Assembly (NCBI GenBank): GCA_022925895.1
Contig: JAKSYS010000046.1
Coordinates: 101,324-165,323, forward strand
DNA from: Fragilaria crotonensis
Taxonomy: Eukaryota > Bacillariophyta > Fragilariophyceae > Fragilariales > Fragilariaceae
Direction: 5' to 3'
DNA length: 64,000 bases
Positions within the stretch are counted from its first letter, which is position 1; every line of letters begins with the position of its first letter. A program made the position numbers and the translations under genes. Shown here piece after piece: positions 39,043 through 50,947 of this stretch. Under the pieces are notes generated by a model that worked only from the letters and a program-made list of their open reading frames with translations, ran no database searches and was not told where the DNA came from.

Positions 39043-42000
39043 ATCTGTCATATGTTTTCTTCTGTAGAATTGGAGTAGAGATGCGATGAGCATTTTGCGT
39101 GACCTCGCACAAAATGTATTCCCGGCATTGGCGGAGGTCAAACAAATTTGTGTCTTTCTTGATTAAAGATGGGTTACACATTTTTGGCGCGCACACATGT
39201 TATATTTGTGTTTGGTCAGTTGAGAAATGTGTTTTTGTGTTATTAGGATCGCTCCAGTGCTTGTGGATCTCTTGGATGATCTTACTCATCTTCTAATCAT
39301 ACTATGGCAGGTTTCATGCTCAACCCTCCTAGCGAATAGTTCGGTATATTTTATACACTCCATACAAAATCCTAGAGTAGAATTCCGCCAAATAATTCTG
39401 CAATCTTTCCGCAAATCGTATCCATAATCATTCATGGTTGATCATTGCACTCCTCAACTCAGAATGCACAAAGCCATTGTCAAAGTCAAGGACACATCTG
39501 TGCCCTTTGAAGGCTTTACTCACCCTCTCAATATCGGAGTATGACAGGAGCTCCTGCTTTATGTGTGAAGGCATTCTGGCAGCAGGAGATGTTCTGTCGG
39601 TGTTGGAAGCTGCATTCGAATCTTCATGTTCTGCTGCTGCTCGCTTCTGCTGCTCCTGATAAAGGTGGTGGTAAGTACAAATATATGCACGTGCACGTGA
39701 AGCAAACTTCTGAATCCTTTGCTTTGTCAGCACATTCAAAGGGCAGGTGCAGTCTTTTACCAGTTGTTTAAAATTGTCGCGTCCTCGCTTCCGAGACAGT
39801 GGCATGCGTCGGTAATATGCTTTTGAATGTGCCCAGCTGTATTCGATACCTTCGCCAGCAAGCTCAGCGTGAAACTTGGGTGTCAGAAGTACCGTTACTC
39901 CAAGCTGTGTTCCGAGATACTGCAGCGCCGTTTCCTCTTCTTTGAAATCTCTGCAGTTGCCAAGTAGGCTGCGAAGTGAGTAATGAAGTCAACTTCGCCC
40001 GTGATTGAATCCTTTGCCCTTCCAAAGTGTATTTTTCTAACGATGCTCGTTCTATTAGCCCTCGCTCTCCGAGGACTTGCAAGAGACCTTTGGGTTTCCT
40101 CCCATCCAGGTGTGACTTGTTCCTTGCAATCATGTAACTCAATTTGGTTGTTGCGAGCAAAATCTTGAAGTTCTTTTTGGAATAGCCTCGTTGCTGCTGA
40201 AGAGTAACACCTTTAGCATGCAATGCTTCAAGAAGCAGCTTTTGGATCTCTCGACAAGTCTGATCTTGCCTGTTGGTCGGTCATGTTGTTGCATGGCTTG
40301 TTGCTCTGGAGACAGGTACCATGGCCCTTTATCTTTGGCTGCGAACGTCATTGATTGAATGTCCGCAACACGCAGCTCAGGTAAGTGTGGACCAAGATAT
40401 CCTTCTTCTGCCATAATTGTCGTGTCTCTCATCAATGGCTGTGCTCCTCCGTAGGATTTTGACATATGCTGCGCGCTGAGGGCTTGATCGCGTTTGCGAG
40501 CATGACCTTGACTGTGATCGAAGAGGAAGACCAGATCAAATTCGGGATAGAGGACTTGTAAACAATCCACGACATCTTCCAGTTGGAGACTCAAGTAGAA
40601 AGAATTCCAGTATCCTTCATTGTTGGCCCCAATGAAAAGGTATTTAACAAACGGTGACTCTGTCAATGCCACTTTGTTGATTGTGCCTAGTATTTCCATG
40701 GCTGCGTGTGTATCAGTGTAAGTAGCTCTGCTTTGTTGTCGATGTAAGTTAATCCGCTAACTCATCCTCCGTTAAAGGTCTTCCAAACCCAAACTCTCGC
40801 GAGACGAACGCAGATAACATATATCCATCGCCTTCCGACTTCGGAAGAAGGGGACGCTGTCCCTTTGGTCCTATCCAAGTCTTTGCTCCTAGGAGATATT
40901 GGGCGAATACCGAATGCAACAATCTGTTCTTTTGCATCAGGAAAAGTTTCGAGTAATCGCGGCAGTGGTCGCTTCCCACACTGGACGTAGGCATTTGGGT
41001 GGGGGAAGCATTCGAGCTTCATGTAGATTATATTCCACTCTGCAATGGTCCTATAGAATGCTGCTTGTTGCATTCCAAGATCATTCAAGCGGGAACAGGC
41101 TTCCTTACAACAATCCTGCCAAGTCCATTGGTTCATTTTTTGTAGTGCAAGTTGATATGCCAGACACAAAAATGATGCTCGTTGCTGAATCTCGAAGATT
41201 TCAATCTTCGAACAGAAATTATCAGGATCTCCGCCCTTCACCACACCACGCCAGCTGTCTTCGCCCTTATGAACTGCCTGTAGTGCTGCAATGCGACGTT
41301 CAAGCGTCTCCTGAGGACTTTCGTCCAAAGTCATTGTATCAACGAGAGTAGTACTGTTGCTGCCAACGCCGACGCTGCCTTTGCCAACGCCTCTACAACT
41401 TGGTCCTCTGCTGCTGAACAACTGACAAGCCTCTGGACTTGCAGGCCAATACGAGCATGAACTGCTGGCAACCGCTTCTAATCTTTGACGCTTTTTTTGG
41501 GACTCTTCCTCATCTTCATTGGCATCACCATCAGCCCCGACACTTGTTCCAAACACTGTACTAGAATCGACGGTAGCAGGTCGTCCCCTTGTTGAGGGAA
41601 TTGCAAGAGCATTTGAGGCGATTTTGAGCACCCTATCCTTCCAAGCTCCATTCAGTGGCGATGGATACATCACCTGCTTCAACTCTTGAGTTAAAACGTA
41701 GTAGTGACGGTGCTGGAAGGTGACTCGGAACATGCCAGTAAGGTTTGACCCATCAAACCTCAACATTGCCGATCCGTAACAGCTGGATTTGGCAAACGCT
41801 GCATTGAATTGGCGGACACTAAAGATAAGGCCTTCATCAATGTGTCTTCCACCCAAGTTTCTGCAGGGAGCCAAGAATTCAACAATCTGGGTCCGTACGT
41901 GATGTCAGAACGAATCAACATGACAGCCCTGATAACAACAGCATAAATTCTCGTGTCAGCCATCAAGATAAACAACCCAGCCAACACAGCTCGTTACTTG

Positions 42001-42374
42001 GGAGTATTTTGAAGGCTTCTGTTTGTGCTGGGTAGTTTAAAAAGAGTGCATCTGTTGCAAACAACGGCATGCAATATCATTGTGGAAACCTCGCTTTCAG
42101 CACGAGAGTTTTTTCTAAACGTGTCGTCACAGGCGCAATAATTCTTCCATTATGTAGAATCTATACTACGGCCTGCGCCAGGTTTCTCAGTTGCGAAACC
42201 TGCCATACCGGTAGTACGAGTGCCCTTGGTTCGCGAATGCTGTTCCGTATCCAGATTCCATATTGCCGGTTGGACTCCATGTTGGAAATTGCGGGATTCG
42301 TAGCTCTCCCGCCACGGCGGCTGTTTGACGCTACGGTCTCGAAGTATGGTTACTAATGATAGTACTAGCGGTAG
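39043..42374 (-). repeat. 3.3-kb direct repeat, copy 2
   Basis: Same ends and orientation as 29429-32740; 3332 bp against 3312. Coding frames are longer here: a single 370-codon frame covers 40762-41874. Confidence 0.85.
39428..41987 (-). pseudogene. Transposase-like gene (copy 2, better preserved)
   Basis: Frames in order on the minus strand: N-terminal VRTQIVEFLAPCRNLGGRHI and MLRFDGSNLTGMFRVTFQHR to about 41200; Ser/Gly-rich linker; a region with HPNAYVQCGKRPLPRLLE; SREFGFGRPLTEDELAD ending 40749. From 40699, MEILGTINKVALTESPFVKY leads into the GANNEGYW, LFDHSQGHARKRDQ, SKSYGGAQ, MRDTTI core, with C-terminal parts at 39864-40223 and 39428-39805 (ICTYHHLYQEQQKRAAAEHE). Probably one gene of about 800 residues broken by several one-base shifts. 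DDE-type transposase is my best guess from the Asp-centred core; not verified. Confidence 0.55.
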
Positions 42375-42702
42375 ACGGGGGTTGTGACATCCTACTAGGA
42401 GTTACCTACCCTTCGTCTCCTTTGTACAGTAGTTGTGCTTGCTGCTGTACCGTGCGGAGTGGGCGGGCGGGCTTTTAACTGTACACTCGCTTGTGTGGCT
42501 TGCCTACACTGGGTCGAGGGTCCTGACCAAGGGGCACGTTCGTCGACGCGGCGTGCGGGTAGTCCTTGCGTTGTCAAAAAGTTGGACAAAACAATAAGTG
42601 CAAGCGGGTGGAGACTACTCTGTTCAAACTGCCCCCATGTTCTTTTTCCGAGGATTGGGCCCCACATAGCTAGGTAGCAGTACAGATGGTCTTTGCAATC
42701 TG
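42375..42702. other. Intergenic, GC-rich, no gene seen
   Basis: Starts abruptly after copy 2. A minus-strand ORF (42395-42667) has no recognisable feature. Confidence 0.3.
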
Positions 42703-44965
42703 GTGCGTCCTGACTGGTTTTCGACCGAAGAACGAGCTCGACGTGACGCGAACGCGTATGCTTACCGTCACCACGGTACCAAAGAGAATTGGTTTCGTTA
42801 TCTTTACCTAGGTATTGTTTCGAATGCGATAAACTTTGGGCAGCAATGGAGACCGATCCTCTCCAGGTGCACCGTTCGATCTGGTATAACTTTAGGTTCC
42901 ATGTCGATCAAGAGATGGACATTCCTCCGCAGTTAAATGCTTGGGCAATGAACGTTTCAGAGCATATCTCTCTCATTATGACCCCTCTACTCTTCATGAA
43001 ACAGATACTCTAGCATACTCCTGGAAAACCATGCCGTTCATGACGACGACACCCATGGATACCGACGATCAAACGGACTGGATTCCAGTGACGGGACGCA
43101 GACGTTCAAAAAGCCCTCCAAAAACGACAGAAAATGACCCACTACCCATCAACAAGAATCACCAAATTGATACACTAGACGCTCTTCCAGTGTCAACTGA
43201 AGATGACTTCTCTGCTAGTAGTTTGGCGCGATCAGTTTCCAAAAGTTCAACGCAACAGCTTGCAACAAAAAAGAAACGAGGTTCAAAGCTCTCTTGGTCC
43301 CAAGGTTTACCACCTGTCACTACTGTCACCGAAGATATCGAAGAAGAACAAGACGACGATGTGCAGGATGCAAATGACAACCCAAATCCTGATTTGGCCA
43401 TTTTAAAACCTGCGCCCACTTCTATGAAACTTCCTTCCTATCCAAACATCCCCACTAATGACGGTACCCATCGCGTAAATGTCAAATGGACACCACCAGA
43501 GAATACCCACACCTACGAAAGATAAAAAGAAATTGAACGAAGCCATTCATGATATTGTTCAGTCCTTGATCTCCCCGGAGGCTGGCATTTTATACCGGTG
43601 GGAGAGTGATGATCTTTCATTGTCAAAATCTGCCTCAAATATGACTGCAGAAGAACTTCGCAATTTTATCACCCTTGTTATAACAATTGCGCATTCTCAG
43701 TCTCAGATCATTTTTGGGTTAAGGGTCGGATTCATTCTTGCACCGGGTCAGTGGTTGAGGTTAAGTACTACAGGAGGAGTCTTCAAGTCCCAGAATGTGG
43801 AAGTATCGATCTCGAATTCCAAGAGCACAAGCGGCAGAATGGTTACTGCAGGATATATTCTCTTGAAAGCGCCCAACACTACCCAGATTCATCGATACAC
43901 CCAATTTCTGCGTAGCAAGCTTCCGGCTAGTGCCCCCTATTTTGATATCGTGAGGTACAAAAAGTCTCCTATGGACCAGTTGATACCACATCTTCGTGTT
44001 CAATGCGGAGAGAAACATGTGATGCCCTTATGTCATGCGTTGCTCACAGTTCTAACAGGCCATGGAGCGCCCTATTTCTCCCAAGATATGCATTAGGCAC
44101 CATGACAGAAGAAAAATTCGAAGTCATTTTCAAGTACATGAAAGCTGGGCAAGATCATTGAAAGCAATTCCCATGTCGCCGATTATCAACCATCTCGATC
44201 AAGCACGACTCGAATACAACGACGACGGAACCACGACCGCACGGTCCACTCGCGAATGGGCATCGACGATCAGGGCGACCGACAACGTTTCACCAGCATT
44301 ATGTGACGTCGTGAATGGACCACCCGATCACAAAGCTTATTTGCTAGTCCCAAGTCAGTACTTGCAGAAAGTTCAGCACGAGTGGCGGTCCTACAAATCG
44401 CGGTTGTACCCCCCATCATCGAGAAGCACGGTTCCGTGATAAGATCCCTGGTCTCCCGGACGTTATTCATATCCAAGCAGAAATCGCGGCAAATGTGTCC
44501 TTCCTCGATCAGCTATTAATGGCACCAGGGTGGCAACACAACACACAAGAGAAGGCTTCCACCGTCTCACCAGTTCATACAGAAAAGGCAACAGCTCGGA
44601 CACAACGTAATAATAACAGGAGGTCAGACGACAGCTCTGAATGGCCGACACCACGGGAGGCTTCCAACCCGGCGAGACAATATAAAAATGCTTGGCAAGC
44701 CACAAAAAGTCAGTCTGTCACGGACCTCAATAGTGCGGGGGGTGACACATCCATTGGCACAGATGACGAGGATAGGAGTTCGGGGTCTACACATTCATTA
44801 ACGCATGCTTCAAAATGGTCATCGGACACCAAGTTTCTAGAACTCGAGAGGTCAAGGCGCTTGAAGTATCCGGAAAGCAGTCTTCCATGCGGTTATTATC
44901 AATCGAACAACAATTCACCATGTGATCTCCTTCCAAGTATCGAGCGCTCACGCTCGGGGGTGTAG
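42703..44965 (+). pseudogene. Decayed ORF of a repeated diatom protein family
   Basis: A coherent protein can be followed through five frames. A possible start at ATG 43033 leads to Ser/Lys-rich TDWIPVTGRRRSKSPPK, HRVNVKWTPPENTHTYE, then (shift at 43523) DKKKLNEAIHDIVQSL and SPMDQLIPHLRVQCGEKHV. After a shift at about 44070 comes FLPRYALGTMTEEKFEVIF, ending at a TGA after QDH. Next are AIPMSPIINHLDQARLEYND, CDVVNGPPDHKAYLLVP, then REARFRDKIPGLPDVIH and SFLDQLLMAPGWQ. 42703-43013 may hold the end of another broken ORF (RPDWFSTEERARRDANAYAY). I have the impression of similar ORFs in many diatom copies near retroelements; function unknown. No intron explains the breaks. Confidence 0.55.
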
Positions 44966-45473
44966 AAAGGAGAATGGAGGGTCCACGATCGTCCACGAGG
45001 AAGGATACGCACGAGTACCGGAGAACGGTATGGAATTTGGTTGGCAATGGCGTTCTGTGTTCGTAGTATGCGACACGTGAGGGGTTGGGTGAGTTGGACA
45101 ATGTCGTGGAGGTGCTTGTGTAACGATAAACCTTGTACCTCTATACCCTTACGATCGATGACCGGCAAGAGTGCAATTGAAGTAATAAAAGGATTAAAGT
45201 AGAAGTTGTGAGTGGAGTACATGAGAGGTACTCCACTAATTAGACTATCTACATACCTGACTTAGCAACAGGTATGTCGGAGTGCATACGCACCGGGCAG
45301 TACTGTATTACAATACGGTACTAAACAGCACGGTGCTATGCACGTACCATGGACATATTGTAAGTCGTGACAAACATGCAGTGACACACTCCCCCATTGT
45401 ATGCGTCATGAAGATAAAAGCAAAACAATGAGTACACAGGAATGCATTCGGGAAGGACGGCAACAATTGACAT
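44966..45473. other. Non-coding, includes a 10-bp stem hairpin
   Basis: AGTGGAGTAC (45211-45220) and GTACTCCACT (45228-45237) form a perfect stem with a 7-base loop. Since the third Copia reads on the minus strand and ends at 45474, this stretch is where its 3' LTR should lie. Without a 5' LTR to compare, this cannot be shown. Confidence 0.45.
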
Positions 45474-46966
45474 TTAGTCGCGTGTCATCCAAGGCGCACC
45501 ATAGTGACCCATCAAACGACGAACGTGTCGGAAGTGCAGAGTGGTGCCGAGCGCTTTGGTGAGAGCGTCCGCCGGATTGATGATACCCGGGATATGACAA
45601 AGGATGATATCGCCGTTGGCTTTCCATTCTTGGATCGCGAAGTGTTGAATATCAATGTGTCGCGAGCGTGGTGTTGGTCGGCTCGAGTTGATCATCAGAA
45701 TCGCAGCTTGATTGTCTTCATACAAAATCGTCGGCCCGGGTTGTTCGTAATCCAACTCAAGGAGGATGGACCGCAGGTACTTGGCAATCTTGGCGGCTTG
45801 GACGGCTGCGATAAACTCGGCTTCGGTTGAGCTCGTGGAGACAGTGGACTGGACTTTCGACTTGTACGCAATCGGACCACCGCAGAGCATGAACGCGAGA
45901 CCGGTGATCGAGCGTCGTGTGCTGAGATCCGTGGCATGAGCAGCGTCAACATAACCGGCGAGGGAGGTGGGCGATTGCGGCTGAGGGAAGTCGGGCAAAG
46001 ATGTGTTGGACATCAGGACGACGAAGTCTCCAACGGGGAAGGTATCAATCGGAGCAGGGCGCCAATAAATCAGTCCCCAGTCCTTTGTCATGCGCAGGTA
46101 TCGTGCAAGGCGACGCAAAGAATCAAAATGAATCTTGACAGGGTGATCCGAAAAACGAGCAAAGAGCGTGACGGCGAAACCAATGTCGATGCGGGCCACA
46201 ACGTAAACGTAGATCACACACCCGAGAATGCTGCGATAAGAGAATCCGGCATTGGCCTCGTATTCCATGAGTGCGGTAGCGGTTGCGGTGGCAGCATTAT
46301 CATAGTCCAGGAATAGTTGCGGGATCGTCGACATGGCAATGGGTTCGATTGGTCGCTCACTGGATTCGCGGTTGCCTGGCGAGGACCATCCATAGCGTTC
46401 GAGGAATCTGTCGATGTACGATTCGCAGGTCACTTGAATATAGTGGCGGGATTGGATGATGTCGACACCGTTGAACGAGTTGAGGATCCCTTCATCACGT
46501 AGATCAATCTTGTCTTCAGCACAGATGACTGCGACCAATTTTCGAATCGACTCGACGTTACGACATCCAATGGCCAAATCGTCCACCTGTCGGGAGATAA
46601 GCATTTTCCATCCGTCATAGGTGCCGTGATACAAGCTGCATTCGTGCGTGGTCGATTTGAAACCATGTCGATGCAAAACCTTGTTCACGAAACGCTCCCA
46701 CAAGGCGCCGGATTCTGGATGACCTTGTAACGCGTGTTGGACTGGGAGCACATGGTCGCGTGGCACGTTGAAACCGTAGCGGACGAGAAACCAGTCGGCG
46801 TACTGCTGGTCGATGTATACGAACGTCGGCTGGTCGGGAGGTTGCGAGTTGGCATAGGCATTTGTCGCGTCAACCTTGATGCAGATGTATCCCTCGTTCG
46901 CGCACAGGGCTAAGAACATCCGCATGCAGGGTTGCTCGATGCATGAAGGGTATGTGTTCGCGAGCT
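45474..46966 (-). pseudogene. Copia reverse transcriptase and RNase H (third element, truncated)
   Basis: Frame from about 46966, passing LANTYPSCIEQPCMRMFLAL, to 45474. RT: IKVDATNAYANSQPPDQPTF, ALQGHPESGALWE, and a catalytic block MLISRQVDDLAIGC with Gln before Val-Asp-Asp where Tyr is usual. RNase H: SLAGYVDAAHATD, STSSTEAEFIAAV, LYEDNQAAILM and NPADALTKALGT. The two catalytic Asp are kept. A one-base shift at about 46975 separates it from the upstream linker frame. Confidence 0.85.
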
Positions 46967-48067
46967 TTAGGGCCGGGGCGGCGCGAGGGGATCCATCACA
47001 ACAGCTCGTTTTTTCTCGAGTGCCGTCAGCCTTGATGGAGTAATTCCAATGCTGGCGGAGAATAATGGCGCCGGCAGGTGGGTAGACGGCGGGCCATACA
47101 TCTCCTGTTTGGCCATGGAGTCGAGTTGCTTTGCTTCAGCGAAGTGCCAATCTTTCCAGTTCGATAAACGCTGTAGCTTGCGACGCGTAAAACTACCAAG
47201 AGCCTGTTCTTCCGTCCCAAAAGCAGTAGATTCAGGCTGCGCATCATGAGCAGGAGGCAGCTGGTCGTGTGGGAGAGGCTCATGCATCATGATTGCGATA
47301 CGGGGCTCCGGTGCTGCTGCGGTTGGGACAGGGAGAGACGAAGGGGCCGAAGGGGTGGGGCCAAGGAGATCGATGAGACGTAGCTGATCAACGGACAAGT
47401 GAAGCGGGCTGTCGTTCGGGCGAGCGCTGACCGGAATATAGCGGTCAGGCGCGAAAACGATCGTGAACGAAGCGGCGTCTGACGCAGCGACGCCGGTCAA
47501 AGCGAGGACGATCGACTCGCACGAGAAAACGGAGATGCCATCGATGGACACGATGTAGGCCCAATGTACTTGCGACGCACATTGCGGATCCGAGCGGCCG
47601 AGGAGCTGGGGTGACGCCCGAGAGGTAGCCCTGCTTAAGCGAATGTGACACGCGGAGATTTCAAACCGAGTGTCGGGTGGTCGCACTTGATAGCCTGCGT
47701 GATGGAGTCGAGGCGGTGGAACGGGTCGTCGCGAAGGACGTTCAGCGGGGACGACGCCGTCAGGGGACAGGAGATGGAGGGCTTGCACGTTGGGCGGAGC
47801 GTCGGCGAGATCGTTCATACCTTCGTCGAAACGAGCGTGTGTTGCAGTTTTGACGAGTGAACTGGCCAGATCAAAATAGTACAAGATTTTGAGTGAGCGA
47901 GAATAGCCGAGGAACACGCCGAGTCGCGAGTTGGGAACAACACGTCCGTAGAGGAAGCCACCATTACAACGGTTAACAGTCAACTCGGCTGGGTGCAAAA
48001 CTAGGGCCGTTTCTAACTTTGGGTCATCCTCGGTCATAATTCCCTTGGTCGCTATTGTGATCCCCAC
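46967..48067 (-). pseudogene. Copia post-integrase linker (third element), 5' end lost
   Basis: 366 residues. TVNRCNGGFLYGRVVPNSRL, GVFLGYSRSLKILYYFDL and THARFDEGMNDL are the usual sequence after the integrase core. A Pro/Arg-rich linker and FTRRKLQRLSNWKDWHFAEA follow, leading to RT. Gag, protease and the integrase catalytic core are absent: similarity stops near 48067, just before the hairpin at 48111-48199. The element is therefore 5'-truncated. Confidence 0.75.
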
Positions 48068-48110
48068 ACTTCATTGTTGCTGACCTTCACCAACTCATAT
48101 CTTGTGTTCA

Positions 48111-48199
48111 GTTGTGTCTCCCGCGTGCACCGATAGCTCTAAATGTTCATCAAGGGCTCTTTGTATAGTGGAAGTATCGGTGCACGCGGGAGACGCAAC
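48111..48199. repeat. Long hairpin, 24-bp arms
   Basis: GTCTCCCGCGTGCACCGAT (48116-48134) is the exact reverse complement of 48176-48194. Five more pairs outside (48111-48115 with 48195-48199) hold with one G-T mismatch. The loop is 41 bases. It may be a short inverted-repeat element or a structured RNA. Confidence 0.85.
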
Positions 48200-49693
48200 G
48201 GATTGACATTTATCTTGTCTTGAGTGCAGACGGGTTTCAGCGAAAGATTTGATATAGCAGTCCACGGAACATGTTCTACTTATTCACATGAACATGATGT
48301 TTGTACCATTGTTAAACAACTCTCCGGCGCACATGTTGCTATATCATGGTGCCGTTTCAAGATGCTGAGCACAATTAGCTATGCTACAAATGAAGGTGAG
48401 TACGTTTGAAGGCTAGAATTTCTTGTCTAAACGCAGACGCCGTGCTCACATCACATTCCTGTCACTTTTCGACAACTTTTGAGGAAGAAAGAGGCGCCGC
48501 ATCGGCATCTTAGTGTTGGGCATGATTTCGTTTGAAATTCAATTGCTTGCACGCAGGCAGTAGTCAACAACAGGGCGTCAAAAGGGGTCCGAGGTGCCTT
48601 CAGTATTCACAGTGCACGGCCACGCTTGAATTGTGTGCTGTATGGTCTGCCTCTTCAATGTTGCCATTGTGTTTGCCTGGTGGTATGCTGAGTACGGTGA
48701 TCCCAGCAGCACTTGACTTTCCCTGTTGACTTGTGAAGAAAATCACGAGAATGCTGCAGTGTTTTCTCGCTTGTACTTGGAATCTCCGGAGTATATCGCC
48801 AGGACATTTGTTGTGTTTGTTGCCACTACTGCTTTCAGCATTATTTCTGAAATAAACAATTGCTGCTATCTGGGGTGATGATCCATGGCTGCCACATGAC
48901 CATTGACTAAGGCCAAACCAGTACCAATTCAAGCGGAGCTGTTGTATTCCGCTTGCAATGTGCTGCTTCAATCCTGTCGCAAAAATGAAACTCTGCGATG
49001 TATTCGATGTTTTCTTGACACAAAATTCACCACTAGTAGAATTACTCATAAAGAACCTTGAAGATTAATGAACCATCTTTTCTCGTCTCTTTCATACTAC
49101 TAGCGAGCAGGTGTTGCAACGCGTTGCGAACCACATAATGGAAACAATAGAGGGCCTATGAAACTTCTCAATAATCCTTAATGTTGGGCTTGGCAGCACC
49201 GTGATGAGACGATACAAAGTTGACCTTGAGTACAACTTCATCATGGGCATATGATGATCTGTGTTCTTGTGATACACTCATATGCCATGTTGAGACGATC
49301 CAAGCTCCTAAGCTACCACATAACAGCAGCAACAGCTGCATCAACAGTGAAGAATCGCAAAACGAAATTGGCTCATCCAATATATCCATTATATACTAAA
49401 TATTTCTACCATACTACGAGCTACTATGGCTACCCAAAAGACTTTTTTCTGCACCCAGCCATACTCCCGTTGTGCTGCTGGGATGGTGACAGTGACATTC
49501 AGTCCAGCCACTCGTTGGTTGGAGCATGGCATACTATGATATGATACGGGATACGGTGTATCATATGAACCAGCAACATGCGCAAGCGTACAGCGATATA
49601 TGTATGAATGAATTCCGCGAAACCAACGAAAGAATCCCGCTATGGCATACTTGTACCCGTTGTTTCACCAATCGTCGCTGCCGTGTTCATATT
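48200..49693. other. Intergenic, no supported gene
   Basis: A 149-codon minus frame (48600-49049) and a 61-codon plus frame (48224-48409, ending next to a GTGAGT) are the only long ORFs, and neither shows domain-like sequence. 49451-49650 is related to 53940-54085 (shared GTTGTGCTGCTGGGATG, CCAGCCACTCGTTGGTTGGA, GAAAGAATCCCGCTA), part of the ankyrin-gene duplication. Confidence 0.45.
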
Positions 49694-50516
49694 TCATATA
49701 TTACGCCACGTTGCCTCCCATTCGCGACGCTCCAGAAAGCTTGCAATTTCGTGCATTTTGCAACTACGAGCAATGTCAAGAGCAGTCGACCCTGCTTTAT
49801 TCCTTACCGCTAGGTCCACCCTGGTGTCATTCAAAAGCTCACGAACCATGTCGAGCCGACCCTTTAGACTCGCCCGAAGCCGTGAATACCTTGAGCGTTC
49901 ACGTCCACCTTATCATGTCTCAACAACTGGAGAACAACATCCCATCGATCCTCTACACTCGCCAAGTAGAAGACCGTTCGGCCCCTATTGTCTCTGACAT
50001 TAACATTAACATCAACATCCTTGCTTTTCAAGAATTCCCGAATATATCCCAGTGGTCATTTTCGTATGCTTGCATGAGCGGGGTGTGGTGTCGATCATCG
50101 TTGACATTGACATCCAAATCCTGGCGCTTCAACAGCTCGCAAACAATATCCAAATGGCCACGAATGACAGCTACCATGAGTGCGGTGCCATGATTACGAA
50201 CAAAACTGTAAGCACCGCCCTTGTACAAGGCATTAACATCCAAGTCCTTGTATTGCAACAATTCGCGAACAATGTCCAAGCGGCCAAAACGGCATGAATA
50301 GATGAGTGGTTCATCGGCATTCACATTCAAATCGTGGTGTTTCAACAGCTCGCGTACAATACCCAAGTGGCCGCGATGAATAGCTCTATTGAGTGCGGTG
50401 ACACCACGCATTTGTTCATAATCCCGGCAGTAGAATACCCTGTCATTCACATTCATATCCTTGCATTGCGACAACTCACGAACAAAAGCCAATTGTTCAG
50501 CTTGCGGCACAGGCAC
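49694..50516 (-). pseudogene. Ankyrin-repeat gene, copy 1, degraded
   Basis: 50028-50516 encodes about five ankyrin units built on RGHLDIVRELLKHHDLNVNA. The frame has no ATG and starts inside the first repeat (QLAFVRELSQCKDMNV). After WDIFGNS-stop the repeats go on out of frame (RTVFYLASVEDRWDVVLQLL RHDKVDVNAQG, split across the motif). Then 13-16 bases present in copy 2 (around GCGTTACGGCCCTGATG) are missing and the tail is lost. Ankyrin proteins bind other proteins; no other domain is seen. This copy is not functional as written. Confidence 0.75.
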
Positions 50517-50947
50517 AGGTGAATCAGCTCGTTAGTGCGAGAGACGCTACGTCGGGAACCATTGAAATACCTCTAGAGTAGTACTTCCGGTCAAGTGGAC
50601 GGTGTTGATTGCTCTATATTCGAATTCGCCTAGTTCTCTTGTTGCGCCGACTCGTGCATAACTTGGCTGCTATTGTCAACGCTTGCACTAGGCACCAGTA
50701 TGCCTGCACGAATAAGTTCACAAGTACTAGAAGAAAATCGCAATCACCCTCAACACTTCAGGAACTTGAGATAGTAAATGACGCAGTGCGGAATAAATAA
50801 GCTCGCCGGACGAATGAAAGTTGAGATAAGTAAATTCAGAAGTTTTCCAGTTCGCAACTCATGTTTTGAACAAAAAAGGAATACTCACACAAAAGATGTG
50901 TGTTCTGCAGTGTACAATGTCGACTCACGGGGTCATAAATCGGGATC
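50517..50947. other. 3' flank shared with the paralogous secreted-protein locus
   Basis: Matches 19238-19676 in order (CAGCTCGTTAGTGCGAG, GGTGGACGGTGTTGATTG-type words, GTGTGTTCTGCA, TGTACAATGTCGA). This shows that the duplication covers gene, promoter and 3' flank. Confidence 0.7.

Noticed and set aside
48600-49049. 149-codon minus-strand ORF
   Set aside because: Composition is ordinary and no motif, start context or homologous copy supports it.
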